From: Shewanella sp. MBTL60-007
Lineage (GTDB): Bacteria; Pseudomonadota; Gammaproteobacteria; Enterobacterales; Shewanellaceae
Length of the DNA stretch: 64,000 nucleotides
Assembly (NCBI RefSeq): GCF_019654915.1
Contig: NZ_BPET01000017.1
Location: 28,222 to 92,221 of the forward strand
Direction: 5' to 3'
Part shown: positions 46,149 to 54,021 of the stretch, piece by piece
Numbering within the stretch: position 1 is the first letter of the stretch
How the letters are laid out: every line of letters starts with the position of its first letter
Position numbers and translations under genes: made by a program
Notes under the pieces: generated by a model
Told to the model about the DNA's origin: nothing
The model's input: the letters and a program-made list of their open reading frames with translations, nothing else
Database searches by the model: none

Positions 46149-46349
46149 AAAAAAAATGGCAACCTAATCAGGTTGCCATAAAAGTATCAGTTTGAAAGTT
46201 AAGTCTTTAATGCGCTAGCGAAAGAGTTAACTCTATGGCAAACCTAATAGGAATGCCTAAGGGAATGATGATGAACAATGAAACTAAGGTTAAGCCAATA
46301 TATTAAGTCGTTAATCCTTAATATATTCACTTAAAGAGAATCGGTTCAT
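46149..46349 (-). ncRNA. Sigma-E-dependent MicA-like small RNA, copy B
   Basis: About 200 nt. Order along the RNA: a 5' hairpin with 11-bp arms (46327-46317 and 46307-46297); the conserved segment GUUCAUCAUCAUUCCCUU (complement of 46259-46276); a long hairpin with 11 of 12 pairs presenting CUAGCGC (46218-46212); and the terminator TGGCAACCT/AGGTTGCCA with U8 (46149-46178). About 95 bp including the 5' hairpin and promoter -10 are nearly identical to copy C, offset 386 bp, which shows a recent tandem duplication. Confidence 0.82.
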
Positions 46350-46353
46350 ATAG

Positions 46354-46381
46354 TCAGAGTCGGCAAATTCCAAATAGTTCC
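46354..46381 (-). promoter_or_regulatory. Sigma-E promoter of small RNA copy B
   Basis: GGAACTA on the minus strand (46381-46375), 16 bp, TCTGA (46358-46354). Confidence 0.83.
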
Positions 46382-46537
46382 CATTAGAAGCAAAAAAATT
46401 GATTTTATTTTTTTATATCTCTAAAGGGTTAGTTGGGAAAGATGACTTTGGGGGAGCAGCTATTTGATATAGCCCGCTGATATGTTTCTTATGATCTTGT
46501 TTATCTAGTCTTTTTAGCCCAGCAGTAAACGCCAGTC

Positions 46538-46735
46538 AAAAAAAAGGCAACCTAATAGGTTGCCGTAATAATCTAGTTCGAAATAAATGTCCATGCGCTA
46601 GCTAAACACTTATTTTGATGGCAAACCCAAGAGGGGATATGCCAAAGAGAATGATGATGAACAATGAAACTAAGATTAAGCCAATATATTAAGTCGTTAA
46701 TCCTTAATATATTCACTTAAAGAGAATCGGTTCAT
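46538..46735 (-). ncRNA. Sigma-E-dependent MicA-like small RNA, copy C
   Basis: About 197 nt. Same layout as copy B: 5' hairpin (arms 46713-46703 and 46693-46683), conserved segment GUUCAUCAUCAUUCUCU (complement of 46646-46662), a middle hairpin whose stem differs from B but still pairs, with CUAGCGC (46601-46595) in the loop region, and the terminator GGCAACCTA/AGGTTGCC with U8 (46538-46564). Confidence 0.82.
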
Positions 46736-46739
46736 ATAG

Positions 46740-46766
46740 TCAGACTGGCCAATTTAGGTTTAGTTC
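46740..46766 (-). promoter_or_regulatory. Sigma-E promoter of small RNA copy C
   Basis: GAACTA on the minus strand (46766-46761), 16 bp, TCTGA (46744-46740). Confidence 0.83.
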
Positions 46767-46827
46767 AATCCATATTTAAAATTTTTATAAAAAAGTGCCA
46801 AAAATTGGAAAATAGCAAAAAATGGAT

Positions 46828-46931
46828 AAAAAAAGGGCAACCCAAGGGGTTGCCTGATTGATCTACATGGAGATCAAGGGGGCTGCGCTAGAAGCCCCAG
46901 GGAGAATGATGAACATAAAAATCAATGCTCA
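46828..46931 (-). ncRNA. Sigma-E-dependent MicA-like small RNA, copy D (short form)
   Basis: About 103 nt, the shortest and most diverged. It lacks the 5' hairpin: the conserved segment GUUCAUCAUUCUCCCU (complement of 46899-46914) begins about 17 nt from the predicted start, the layout of enterobacterial MicA. The middle hairpin GGGGCU/AGCCCC has the same 8-base loop UCUAGCGC as copy A despite a different stem. The terminator is GGCAACCC/GGGTTGCC with U7 (46828-46854). Confidence 0.8.
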
Positions 46932-46936
46932 AAAGG

Positions 46937-46963
46937 TTAGAGGTAAGTATTTAGATAAAGTTC
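46937..46963 (-). promoter_or_regulatory. Sigma-E promoter of small RNA copy D
   Basis: GAACTT on the minus strand (46963-46958), 16 bp, TCTAA (46941-46937). Confidence 0.82.
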
Positions 46964-47025
46964 AAAAAATAACCTCGATTATTTCAACTTTTTTTAAGAG
47001 AATTTTAAGTAGCTAATTTTATGGA

Positions 47026-47514
47026 TTAAAGTAGCTTTAAGATCTCTGATTCAATCGCCATAGGCTTGGTGGTTGGCGCAAAACGTTGAGTGACTTTGCC
47101 CTGTTTATTGACTAGAAACTTAGTAAAGTTCCATTTGATCCTCTCTGAACCGAGCAAGCCCTTAGCGGAATGTTTTAAGTAGGCATAAAGTGGTGCGGTG
47201 TTGGCACCATTAACCTCTACTTTTTCAAATAGGGGGAAGGTCACGCCAAAGTTCAATTCACAAAAAGCGCTAATGGTTTGGCTATCACCTTTTTCTTGCC
47301 CACCAAACTGATTACAGGGGAACCCTAGTACCACAAGCCCTTGAGCTTGATGTTTTTGATACAGAGCTTCAAGCTCTCTATATTGAGGGGTAAAGCCACA
47401 CTCGCTAGCGGTATTGACGATTAAAATGACCTTGCCTTTAAAGTCCGCCAATGAAACCCTTTGTCCCTGAATGTTGTTAACTGAAAAGTTATAAATGGAA
47501 GCTGTCATTGCCAC
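47026..47514 (-). CDS. Glutathione peroxidase-family peroxidase
   Basis: 162 residues; starts at 47514 or two codons later. Thioredoxin-fold peroxidase with the peroxidatic cysteine in VNTASECGFTPQY near residue 38, the Gln in GFPCNQFGGQE (with a second Cys) and the Trp in KWNFTKFLVN, i.e. the Cys-Gln-Trp triad. A cysteine, not selenocysteine, enzyme; bacterial members (BtuE) reduce hydroperoxides with thioredoxin or glutathione. No signal peptide. Downstream of small RNA copy D with no obvious link, although both could respond to stress. Confidence 0.93.
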   Translation of the reverse strand: MAMTASIYNFSVNNIQGQRVSLADFKGKVILIVNTASECGFTPQYRELEALYQKHQAQGLVVLGFPCNQFGGQEKGDSQTISAFCELNFGVTFPLFEKVEVNGANTAPLYAYLKHSAKGLLGSERIKWNFTKFLVNKQGKVTQRFAPTTKPMAIESEILKLL

Positions 47515-47589
47515 TCCTGCGAAGTTGACTAAATGCTGTGTTTGTACTTTATTATGCGCAGTGTAGTTGTGCTATTGATTTATGTGAAC

Positions 47590-47617
47590 AAAAAGGAAAA
47601 AGGAAAAAGGAAAAAGG
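47590..47617. repeat. Four perfect AAAAAGG tandem repeats
   Basis: Period 7, four exact copies, merging into the terminator hairpin at 47613. Located 75 bp before the glutathione peroxidase start (on its upstream side), so copy-number change could alter its promoter. Confidence 0.85.
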
Positions 47618-47645
47618 GATAGTAATTTCTTACTATCCCTTTTTT
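47613..47645 (-). terminator. Terminator of the DUF4382 lipoprotein gene
   Basis: AAAGGGATAGTAA pairs with TTACTATCCCTTT around a TTTC-type loop. The minus-strand tail is U-rich. Confidence 0.85.
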
Positions 47646-47662
47646 ACTTGATAAGTACTTAA

Positions 47663-48640
47663 CTACTGGGCTTCTTGAAAGTTTTGCTCAAGATCTTCTT
47701 CGTTGTTAAGTGTCACATCATGGCGCTGTGTTTCAGGGTTAGGAATTGTCAATCCTTCATACGACTCTGGACTATCGAAAGCTGCGCTGCAACTGAATGC
47801 TACTGTGTAGTCTCCAGCAGGAATGAAGCCAAAAGCGTAAGAGTAATCATTGCTGCCATCTTTCATCTCCACTACTGTAGAGTTTGTTGGGCGAACTGCG
47901 CCTTCAGGAAGTGGGTTTACGTTGATTGCAGGGTCAAAGTTATCAGCAAGTTGTTCATTGGTCATACCCACACCCGGATATAGATAAACAAAACTACCTT
48001 CATTTTCATCACCAACGCATGATGTGACTAGTGAGGCGTCCACTGTTCCATATAGGGAAGCAACAGTTGAGTTATCGACGATTTCGACTCCATGAGGTTT
48101 TAAGTTGTATCTTTGGCCATTTTGATTTGAAACGAGTGCGGTTCTCAGATCGAAGTGAATAGTGAACCTTTGTACACCATCTGAAGTGACCTCAAAGCCA
48201 CCTAGCTTTAACTTTTGGCTAGGTTGTTTCATTGGGATTTGAGCGCCAGAAAGCTCCGTTACATAACTAAAATCGGGGCCTTCGCTTTCATCTAAAACAT
48301 GCAAAATTAGTTCTTTGTACTCACCAACCGTTAGTTCTTGATCACCTAGCAGAAGTGCACTATCGCCTCCTTGGAATTGTTTCAAGTCAACTTGCATATA
48401 ATCTAAGTCATTCTCGCCAGAAACATCAAGAATGAGGTTTTCCTGACCATCTTTCACTAGCTCGATAGCATCGATTGCGACTACAACTTCTTGAGCGTCA
48501 TCGACTGGAGCATCAGCTATAGAGAATGAAACCATTGCTGTTTTCGGCGTAGGTGTTGAATCACTGTCAGAACCGCAACCAGATAGCATTAAGCCCGCAG
48601 CGATAGCGATTGTGAGTGAGGTTAATTTTAGCTGTTTCAT
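47663..48640 (-). CDS. DUF4382 lipoprotein
   Basis: 325 residues. Lipoprotein signal with lipobox LMLSGC (Cys22), then SDSDSTPTP. The DUF4382 domain spans ~35-190 (VSFSIADAPVDDAQEVVVAIDAIELV; YKELILHVLDESEGPDF; FTIHFDLRTALV), followed by a carboxypeptidase-like beta region (YSYAFGFIPAGDYTVAFSC). Probably anchored in the outer membrane, with a beta-sandwich fold; function unknown. Asp follows the lipidated Cys only at +3 (CGSD), so outer membrane sorting is expected. Monocistronic with its own terminator. Confidence 0.87.
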   Translation of the reverse strand: MKQLKLTSLTIAIAAGLMLSGCGSDSDSTPTPKTAMVSFSIADAPVDDAQEVVVAIDAIELVKDGQENLILDVSGENDLDYMQVDLKQFQGGDSALLLGDQELTVGEYKELILHVLDESEGPDFSYVTELSGAQIPMKQPSQKLKLGGFEVTSDGVQRFTIHFDLRTALVSNQNGQRYNLKPHGVEIVDNSTVASLYGTVDASLVTSCVGDENEGSFVYLYPGVGMTNEQLADNFDPAINVNPLPEGAVRPTNSTVVEMKDGSNDYSYAFGFIPAGDYTVAFSCSAAFDSPESYEGLTIPNPETQRHDVTLNNEEDLEQNFQEAQ

Positions 48641-49056
48641 CTGTGCTCCAAAGCAGTTTATTTTGATAATTGAGTATAGTCGTTAGCCACAATTATTGCG
48701 GAGTTTGCATCGATTTAAACTCGCTTCACCCCTGATGTAGCTAAGGATATGAGGACTAATACTCGAGAAATTCACACTTAAATTACCACATAGAAAATAA
48801 GATATTTGTGTTTTTTTCTCTTTAGGTTCGAGTAGTGTTAATGCTGGCGCTAACATAAAGATTTAACAGGTAAAATTAATACTTCTTCTCTATGTTACAC
48901 CAAGATACACCTACATGAATGAGGTTGTTTTTGTTGTATTGGGGTTTTTCAGTTGTCGCTATTTATTTAAATGCACTGTGTGAGCTCAGGTTTCTATAAA
49001 AAAGCGTCAGAGCTTTGTGTATGCTTGCCGAAAGCTTATAAGTTTCGGAATTATCT
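48641..49056. other. 416-bp intergenic region between divergent envelope genes
   Basis: Must hold the promoters of the DUF4382 lipoprotein and YfaZ-like genes. The only structure I see is CCGAAA...TTTCGG flanking CTTATAAG at about 49028-49049, just upstream of the YfaZ-like start, which could fold near the ribosome site. No gene is visible. Confidence 0.5.
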
Positions 49057-49596
49057 ATGACAGTTAAAACTATAATGGCAACGCTTGTACTGAGTGCCTT
49101 GTCTATCAATGCTCATGCGACAGATTTTACATTTGGCCTCAATGACGACACCCTGTCGACTGAGTTACAGTTCGCACTCAACAAAGATGTTAACGGGTCT
49201 GTTGAGTATATCTATGCCGATAAAGGTGGCCAGATGTTATCAGGCGCGCTGCATATTGCCCATGATGCAGGTATTCATCACTTTGAGCTTGGTGCTAAGT
49301 TTTCTCAGGTATGGTCAAAGAAGAGTCAAAACGGTAACTTCGTCGGAATTGGTGGTCGTTATGGGATGCAATTAGGTTCAAATGTTTCTATCTATGGCTC
49401 GGGCTACTATTCACCATCGGTGTTATCTTTTGGTGATATTGATGGTTCGTGGCAGTTAGATGGTCGCGTGCAATATAACCTTAACCCTGCGTTAGCCCTG
49501 TTTGTGGGGTATCGTGATGTCCGTTTGCAGTATGACAATGCGTCAAACACTAGCTTAGATTCTGGTTTCTACTTAGGTGCCAAAGCCTCATTCTAA
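49057..49596 (+). CDS. YfaZ-like outer membrane protein
   Basis: 179 residues. Signal peptide ~1-21 (TLVLSALSINAHA). The mature protein is an alternating beta pattern consistent with an 8-strand barrel, ending in Phe (GAKASF). TDFTFGLNDDTLSTELQFAL and GVGGRYG/GYYSPSVL-type blocks match the YfaZ family. Outer membrane protein without a known role. A second ATG seven codons downstream is a possible start. Terminated by a strong hairpin shared with the opposing gene. Confidence 0.78.
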   Translation: MTVKTIMATLVLSALSINAHATDFTFGLNDDTLSTELQFALNKDVNGSVEYIYADKGGQMLSGALHIAHDAGIHHFELGAKFSQVWSKKSQNGNFVGIGGRYGMQLGSNVSIYGSGYYSPSVLSFGDIDGSWQLDGRVQYNLNPALALFVGYRDVRLQYDNASNTSLDSGFYLGAKASF

Positions 49597-49686
49597 GCCG
49601 CATTCTGTCTGTTTGTGCTCGGTATTAGATGCGGTTGAAAGAGCTAAATATATGCCTAGGCATATGGACTGCGAGAAGGGACTCCC

Positions 49687-49721
49687 AAAAAAACGCCATA
49701 CGATAGTATGGCGTTTTTTTA
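49687..49721. terminator. Bidirectional terminator between the YfaZ-like and RNA methyltransferase genes
   Basis: AAAAAACGCCATAC pairs with GTATGGCGTTTTTT around GATA. Confidence 0.93.
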
Positions 49722-49744
49722 CTTTTAGCATCTGAGAGCCTGTA

Positions 49745-51094
49745 TTAGCGCTTTTTCATCTTCGCGACAAACATACCATCGCTATCGGCTTCGTGGGGCC
49801 AGATGGTGAGCATTTGAGTTTGCTTGCCAGTAAAGGGATGTGTCACTGTTTGCAGCTCAAACTCTGGGTTTGCCCCTAAGAAGGCGTTTACTACCTGTTC
49901 GTTTTCGATAGTAGAGAGTGAGCAAGTAGCATAAACGAGCTGCCCTTGTGGTTTAACCGCTTTGGCGCTTCGAGTCAGGATATCTAACTGTAGAGCATGC
50001 TTATCAGTGACTACGCTTTGCTCATCGAGCCAGCGCATATCCGGGTTACGTCGCCAAGTACCCGTGCAGCTACAGGGGGCATCGACTAATACGCCATCAA
50101 AAGCGTTCGCCTTAACCGGTAAATCATCGCTTTTCCATGGTGCGGTGCTAATGCCATTAAAGCCTGCACGCTTGGCGCGTTTGGTCAGCTCTTCTAACGG
50201 CTTGCGGCGAATATCTGATGAGACTATTGTCCCAGACGCCGATGAGTCTTGTCTTAGCATTAAAGAGCGTAGCTGTAGTGTTTTACCGCCAGCGCCTGAG
50301 CAGGTATCCCACCACAACTCATTCGCTTTCGGAGCGCAGATCTGTCCTATGACTTGAGAGCCAAGATCTTGGATCTCAAGCTCGCCACGTTGATAGGCGC
50401 CGATAGCATTAAGGTTAACGCTCTTATGTCCAAGACTTACTGCATCATCAAAGTACTCACTAGCAATGGCTGTGATTTCATCGTTAGCGAGTGAGTCAAT
50501 CAGTTGTTGCTGGGTGAGAGTTTGTGCTCGGCCCCAGATTGGCGGGCGTGAACACATGGCTTCGATAATCGCCTGCTTTTCGGTGCCACTGACCTCAACT
50601 AGCTGCCAAAACCAATCTGGCAATAACTCCGTATCGTTGAAGCTTAGATCGGCAAATTGCTGGTTTAAATACGCACAGCGGTCGCTCACACTAACCAAGG
50701 CTTGCTTCGCTGGGCTTAGATTAAACTCAGGTGACTGGTTGGCAAATTCTTGCCATGCAGCGCTAAATTGAGTCCACTTATGCCCTTCGAGTTCGGCAAC
50801 CAGACTTAGACAGGCAAACCAACTTGCATCTTGTTGCTCACTGATATGGATCTTTTTGAGCCAGCCCCACCAACGAAATAGCGCAAACAGACTCTCACGA
50901 ATGACGCGTCTATCTTTAGAACCATGTTTTTTATGGGTCCTGAAGTACTCTCCAACAATGCGGTCTGCTGGTAGCTTTTCACTCATCACACTGACAAACA
51001 GCTGATGTATGGTGTTGCTATAGCTTAATGCTCGTTTTTGCGCAGGAGTATCTGCTTGAAAAGCGTTTTGTGGAGATGATGAAGGTTCTACCAT
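49745..51094 (-). CDS. RsmB/NOP2/Sun-family RNA m5C methyltransferase
   Basis: 449 residues. The N-terminal helical part resembles the NusB-like domain of RsmB. The C-terminal Rossmann methyltransferase shows the SAM motif WWDTCSGAGGKTLQLRS, the catalytic cysteine pair in DAPCSCTGTWRRNPD and ATCSLSTIENEQ, the two-cysteine signature of RNA cytosine-C5 methyltransferases. It is not canonical rsmB, which sits beside fmt/def; substrate, rRNA or tRNA, is unknown. Cytosolic. Confidence 0.88.
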   Translation of the reverse strand: MVEPSSSPQNAFQADTPAQKRALSYSNTIHQLFVSVMSEKLPADRIVGEYFRTHKKHGSKDRRVIRESLFALFRWWGWLKKIHISEQQDASWFACLSLVAELEGHKWTQFSAAWQEFANQSPEFNLSPAKQALVSVSDRCAYLNQQFADLSFNDTELLPDWFWQLVEVSGTEKQAIIEAMCSRPPIWGRAQTLTQQQLIDSLANDEITAIASEYFDDAVSLGHKSVNLNAIGAYQRGELEIQDLGSQVIGQICAPKANELWWDTCSGAGGKTLQLRSLMLRQDSSASGTIVSSDIRRKPLEELTKRAKRAGFNGISTAPWKSDDLPVKANAFDGVLVDAPCSCTGTWRRNPDMRWLDEQSVVTDKHALQLDILTRSAKAVKPQGQLVYATCSLSTIENEQVVNAFLGANPEFELQTVTHPFTGKQTQMLTIWPHEADSDGMFVAKMKKR

Positions 51095-51317
51095 TAAAGT
51101 GTGCCTGAACTTGCCTAAATTGGCTGGAAATTAAAACTGGCGCAATTGTAGCAGAGATTGCAGGGGAGTGTAGAGGCGCTTGCGAGAAACGCCTTAAGGA
51201 GCAAGGCTGATTAAGCTGTTTGTCGCAAACGATCACTCGGTAAGGCTAGGGGAGAATATCTAGATGAATTTCCCCTCTAATTACCACTCTTTTAATGTTA
51301 GAAATCCCTAGAAATCC

Positions 51318-51995
51318 CTAGAAATCTAAGTCGAGTGCAAAGCAGAGATAGAGCATCAGTTGTTGGCAGGCGGCAAACTCTTGGGCGCAAATATCGACAA
51401 ACTCTGGTGAACAAACCTGCTCGATGCTCAAGGGCTTAATCGCAATGAAGTCTTTACGCTTAAGCTCCTCTAGCATGGGGTGGTCTTTGTCATAGCCTTT
51501 AGGTGGGCGAACCAGCTTGCTGCCTTGCATCTCGAATCCGTGACTCGTTAACTCACGCAGCGCTTTTTTGTAGCCGTTAGGGTTTTCATCGATACAGCTG
51601 CGAATAGCATTGAGGGCCGTAGATTCTGGATGCCAAATGCCCGCGCCAACAAAGCAGCCATCGTTGGCAAGGTGCAGGTAGAGTCCAGGTGCATGCACAT
51701 CTTTGCCCTGAAAATGTCTAAATTGTATGCCGACATTGGTTTTATAGGGGGTTTTATCCTTACTAAAACGGCTATCACGCTGGGGGCGCATCATACTGCC
51801 GCCAACTTTCTTAGGGACCGCAGTCAAACGAGGGGATAGCGCTAGGAGTTGTGGCTGCATCGCCTCAATGAACTTAAGTGCAGGAGTGCGAACCTTATCT
51901 TCATATGTCTGTTGGTTAGCCTTGAACCACTCTCTGTCGTTATTGACTGAAAGTTGGTTTAAAAAGTCAAAACATGCAGGAGAAAACAGGCTCAT
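51318..51995 (-). CDS. DUF2461 family protein (TIGR02453)
   Basis: 225 residues. FLNQLSVNNDREWFKANQQTYEDKVRTPALKFIEAM, MMRPQRDSRFSKDKTPYKTNVGIQFRH and LYLHLANDGCFVGAGIWHPES are the conserved blocks of this widespread family of unknown function. Soluble, no signal peptide. Three copies of the decamer GAAATCCCTA-like sequence (51301-51325) overlap the stop region, a trivial local duplication. Same strand as the upstream neighbour is not shared; it stands alone. Confidence 0.88.
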   Translation of the reverse strand: MSLFSPACFDFLNQLSVNNDREWFKANQQTYEDKVRTPALKFIEAMQPQLLALSPRLTAVPKKVGGSMMRPQRDSRFSKDKTPYKTNVGIQFRHFQGKDVHAPGLYLHLANDGCFVGAGIWHPESTALNAIRSCIDENPNGYKKALRELTSHGFEMQGSKLVRPPKGYDKDHPMLEELKRKDFIAIKPLSIEQVCSPEFVDICAQEFAACQQLMLYLCFALDLDF

Positions 51996-52160
51996 AGAAG
52001 TAACATCCTAGCTTTAAAGAAAGAGTTAGAATAGAGGATATCTTAGTGGTGGAGCTTGATCTACTTTCGCAGCGTACCTTGCTAAGATTAATACAAAATT
52101 GCTGTTATAATCTGTGCTCGTTTTTATGGCGCGAATCAGACAGCGCAGAGAGGAGTATAA

Positions 52161-52619
52161 ATGAAGGTTTGGGTTGACGCCGATGCATGTCCGGGTGTGA
52201 TTAAAGAGATATTATTTAGAGTGGCAGACAGAGCCAAAATAGAAGTGACGCTGGTGGCTAACCACTGGATGCGCATCCCCCCATCGCCTTATATCAATCT
52301 AGTGAGCGTATCCTCAGGGTTTGATGTTGCTGATGATGAGATTGTTAAACGCTTAACGGCCGGAGATCTCGTTATCACCGCCGATATTCCGCTGGCTTCT
52401 GAGGTGATAGATAAAGGCGGAGTGGCGTTAAATCCTCGTGGTGAACTCTATACCGAGCAGAACATCAAATCGATTCTCAATATGCGTGACTTTATGGACA
52501 CCATGCGCGCTAGTGGTGTGCAAACTGGCGGCCCCTCTGCAATCGGCGCCAGCGAGAAGCAAGCCTTTGGTAACCAATTAGACCGCTTTATAACCAAGCA
52601 TCATAAGCCAAATAATTGA
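52161..52619 (+). CDS. YaiI/YqxD family protein (UPF0178, PIN-like)
   Basis: 152 residues with a GAGGAG ribosome site. [16 protein letters not shown] at the start, [24 protein letters not shown] and LDRFI at the end match UPF0178/DUF188, which has a PIN/NYN-like nuclease fold with clustered aspartates. Function not established. Complete, normal length, closed by a palindromic terminator. Confidence 0.93.
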   Translation: MKVWVDADACPGVIKEILFRVADRAKIEVTLVANHWMRIPPSPYINLVSVSSGFDVADDEIVKRLTAGDLVITADIPLASEVIDKGGVALNPRGELYTEQNIKSILNMRDFMDTMRASGVQTGGPSAIGASEKQAFGNQLDRFITKHHKPNN

Positions 52620-52646
52620 GCCTGTAGGTTCTAGGGGCTATTAAGA

Positions 52647-52667
52647 GAGAGCGGCCGCTCTCCTTTT
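52647..52667 (+). terminator. Terminator of the yaiI-like gene
   Basis: GAGAGCGGCCGCTCTC is a perfect 16-bp palindrome followed by CTTTT. It contains a NotI sequence. Confidence 0.7.
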
Positions 52668-52782
52668 AATGTTGTTCAAGTTTAAACTTGCTGAACGCTG
52701 TTCGTGACAACGAATTTATTTCCCTCTTGCAAGTACTTAAAATACGCCATTTTTCTATTTGAATGAGTTAGATTTACCCGAG

Positions 52783-53640
52783 ATGAAAACCCTACACATG
52801 ACACGGCAACTTCAACGCTGTAAAAGTAAGCGCTTTGAGTTGTACGCCATTACTCGCATTATCCATAAGGTCGATGATCTCGATATTAAGTTCGTCACCC
52901 AGCAATACGTTGCTAGGCCAGATGGCTTTGCGCTGACCGATCTGTATCTGCCTCAGCTAAAGCTGCATATTGAGATCGATGAAGGCTTTCATAAGCAGCA
53001 GATCGACGCAGACAAGATCCGAGAACTCGATATCATAACGGCGACCGATCACGAGATTAAGCGCATCGATGCCTCGGTATCAATTGAGATGATTAACCAA
53101 CAGGTCGACCAAATTGTAGCTGGTATCCAGCGAACAGTTGAGGAGCAAAAAACAGCGGGTCATTTTCAACCTTGGGATCCTGAAATTGAGCACAGCGTAA
53201 ACTACCTACAGAGCCGAGGTGTTATTCGTGTCAGCGAAAACGTGGCTCTGCGTACTTCATCTGAAGTCTGTAACCTACTCGGGCATAACTATAAAGGATG
53301 GCAGCGCTCTTCAGCCAGCGTACCTCACCACCCCAATATAAAGCTATGGTTTCCTAAGCTTTATCCTAACGAGCAGTGGTTTAATCATATCAGTTATGAC
53401 GGCTGTGAAATTCATGAATACTGTATCGAATCAGAGGAAAAGAAGCGCAAGTTTATTGATAAGAATCTAGCTGAGAACATTCAGCAAATGGTTTTTGCTC
53501 GTGTAAAAGATGAGCTTGGGCAGACTATGTATCGCTTTAAGGGCCTTTTTATTCTTGATAGAGATAAAACCAGTTACGAGTCAGGTGTCTATTGGAAGCG
53601 AGTGGCAACCGAGTTTGAGCTGGGATCAACAAAGCAGTGA
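52783..53640 (+). CDS. PvuRts1I/AbaSI-like modification-dependent endonuclease
   Basis: 285 residues from ATG 52783; TTG 52759 would give 293, the length I recall for PvuRts1I. No clear ribosome site helps. The N-terminal half looks like a PD-(D/E)xK nuclease: KRFELYAITRIIHKVDDLDIKFVTQQYV, then DLYLPQLKLHIEIDEGFHK, where Asp and the Glu-Ile-Asp-Glu cluster would bind metal. The C-terminal half (~150-285) would be the SRA-like domain reading 5-hydroxymethylcytosine or its glucosylated form. Such enzymes cut T-even-type phage DNA and need no partner methylase; none is here. Assignment rests on remembered family pattern, moderately sure. Confidence 0.55.
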   Translation: MKTLHMTRQLQRCKSKRFELYAITRIIHKVDDLDIKFVTQQYVARPDGFALTDLYLPQLKLHIEIDEGFHKQQIDADKIRELDIITATDHEIKRIDASVSIEMINQQVDQIVAGIQRTVEEQKTAGHFQPWDPEIEHSVNYLQSRGVIRVSENVALRTSSEVCNLLGHNYKGWQRSSASVPHHPNIKLWFPKLYPNEQWFNHISYDGCEIHEYCIESEEKKRKFIDKNLAENIQQMVFARVKDELGQTMYRFKGLFILDRDKTSYESGVYWKRVATEFELGSTKQ

Positions 53641-53749
53641 ACAAGCACTGAAAAAGGAGAGTTCAACTATAATATTAATAGTGAATTCTCTTACTTCGGA
53701 GGACGCACAAAGTACATTGTCATATTAATAGATAGAGTAGGTGATGATT

Positions 53750-53956
53750 ATGGCTGAACTCAAAATACAGGTGATTGGTGAGGGGTTAGGTGTCACACTG
53801 CCAAAAGAGGTCGTTGAGCAATTGCATTTACATGCTGGTGATAGCATTAGCCTTGAACGGTTACCTCATGGAACTTACCGCTTAGCCAACGTCGACGATA
53901 AGCTCTCTGAGCAGATGGAACTGATCGAAGGGTATATGCATGAAGAGGATGCATAG
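53750..53956 (+). CDS. AbrB/MazE-type antitoxin without a toxin gene
   Basis: 68 residues from the ATG at 53750 (AGGTGA 5 bp upstream; GTG 53741 and ATG 53744 are alternatives). The swapped-hairpin AbrB/SpoVT DNA-binding motif is clear: LKIQVIGEGLGVTLPKEVVEQLHLHAGDSISLERL. The C-terminal tail SEQMELIEGYMHEEDA is the toxin-binding type seen in antitoxins paired with Doc/Fic toxins. The downstream frame has only 27 unrelated codons before the opposing monooxygenase gene, so no toxin follows. An orphan antitoxin, perhaps an anti-addiction remnant, or a free regulator. Confidence 0.8.
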   Translation: MAELKIQVIGEGLGVTLPKEVVEQLHLHAGDSISLERLPHGTYRLANVDDKLSEQMELIEGYMHEEDA

Positions 53957-54021
53957 TCGCCACTGTGTTAATTGCTATATGAGTTTTGGGAGTCGGATTT
54001 GTATTGCTGGCCCTTGCTCAC

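Larger units (their letters stand above)
46106..47025. other. 920-bp gene-free stretch carrying three tandem small RNAs
   Basis: Holds small RNA copies B, C and D, all on the minus strand, each with its own sigma-E promoter and terminator. Between them I see only AT-rich spacer: 46382-46537 and 46767-46827. No protein frame of credible quality is present. Confidence 0.85.

Noticed and set aside
46259..46305. Plus-strand short frames starting ATGATGATGAAC after AAGGGA, at copies A-D, looking like leader peptides
   Set aside because: The ribosome-site-plus-ATG appearance is the complement of the small RNA seed. Terminators and promoters all point to the minus strand, the plus-strand peptides differ in length and sequence, and no plus-strand gene follows.
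49028..49049. CCGAAA/TTTCGG hairpin before the yfaZ-like start as a riboregulator
   Set aside because: Arms of only six bases with an offset centre; too weak to claim regulation.
53957..54021. Search for a Doc/Fic or MazF-type toxin after the antitoxin
   Set aside because: The only overlapping frame (ATG at the antitoxin end) has 27 codons with no toxin motif, and the next gene is on the opposite strand.
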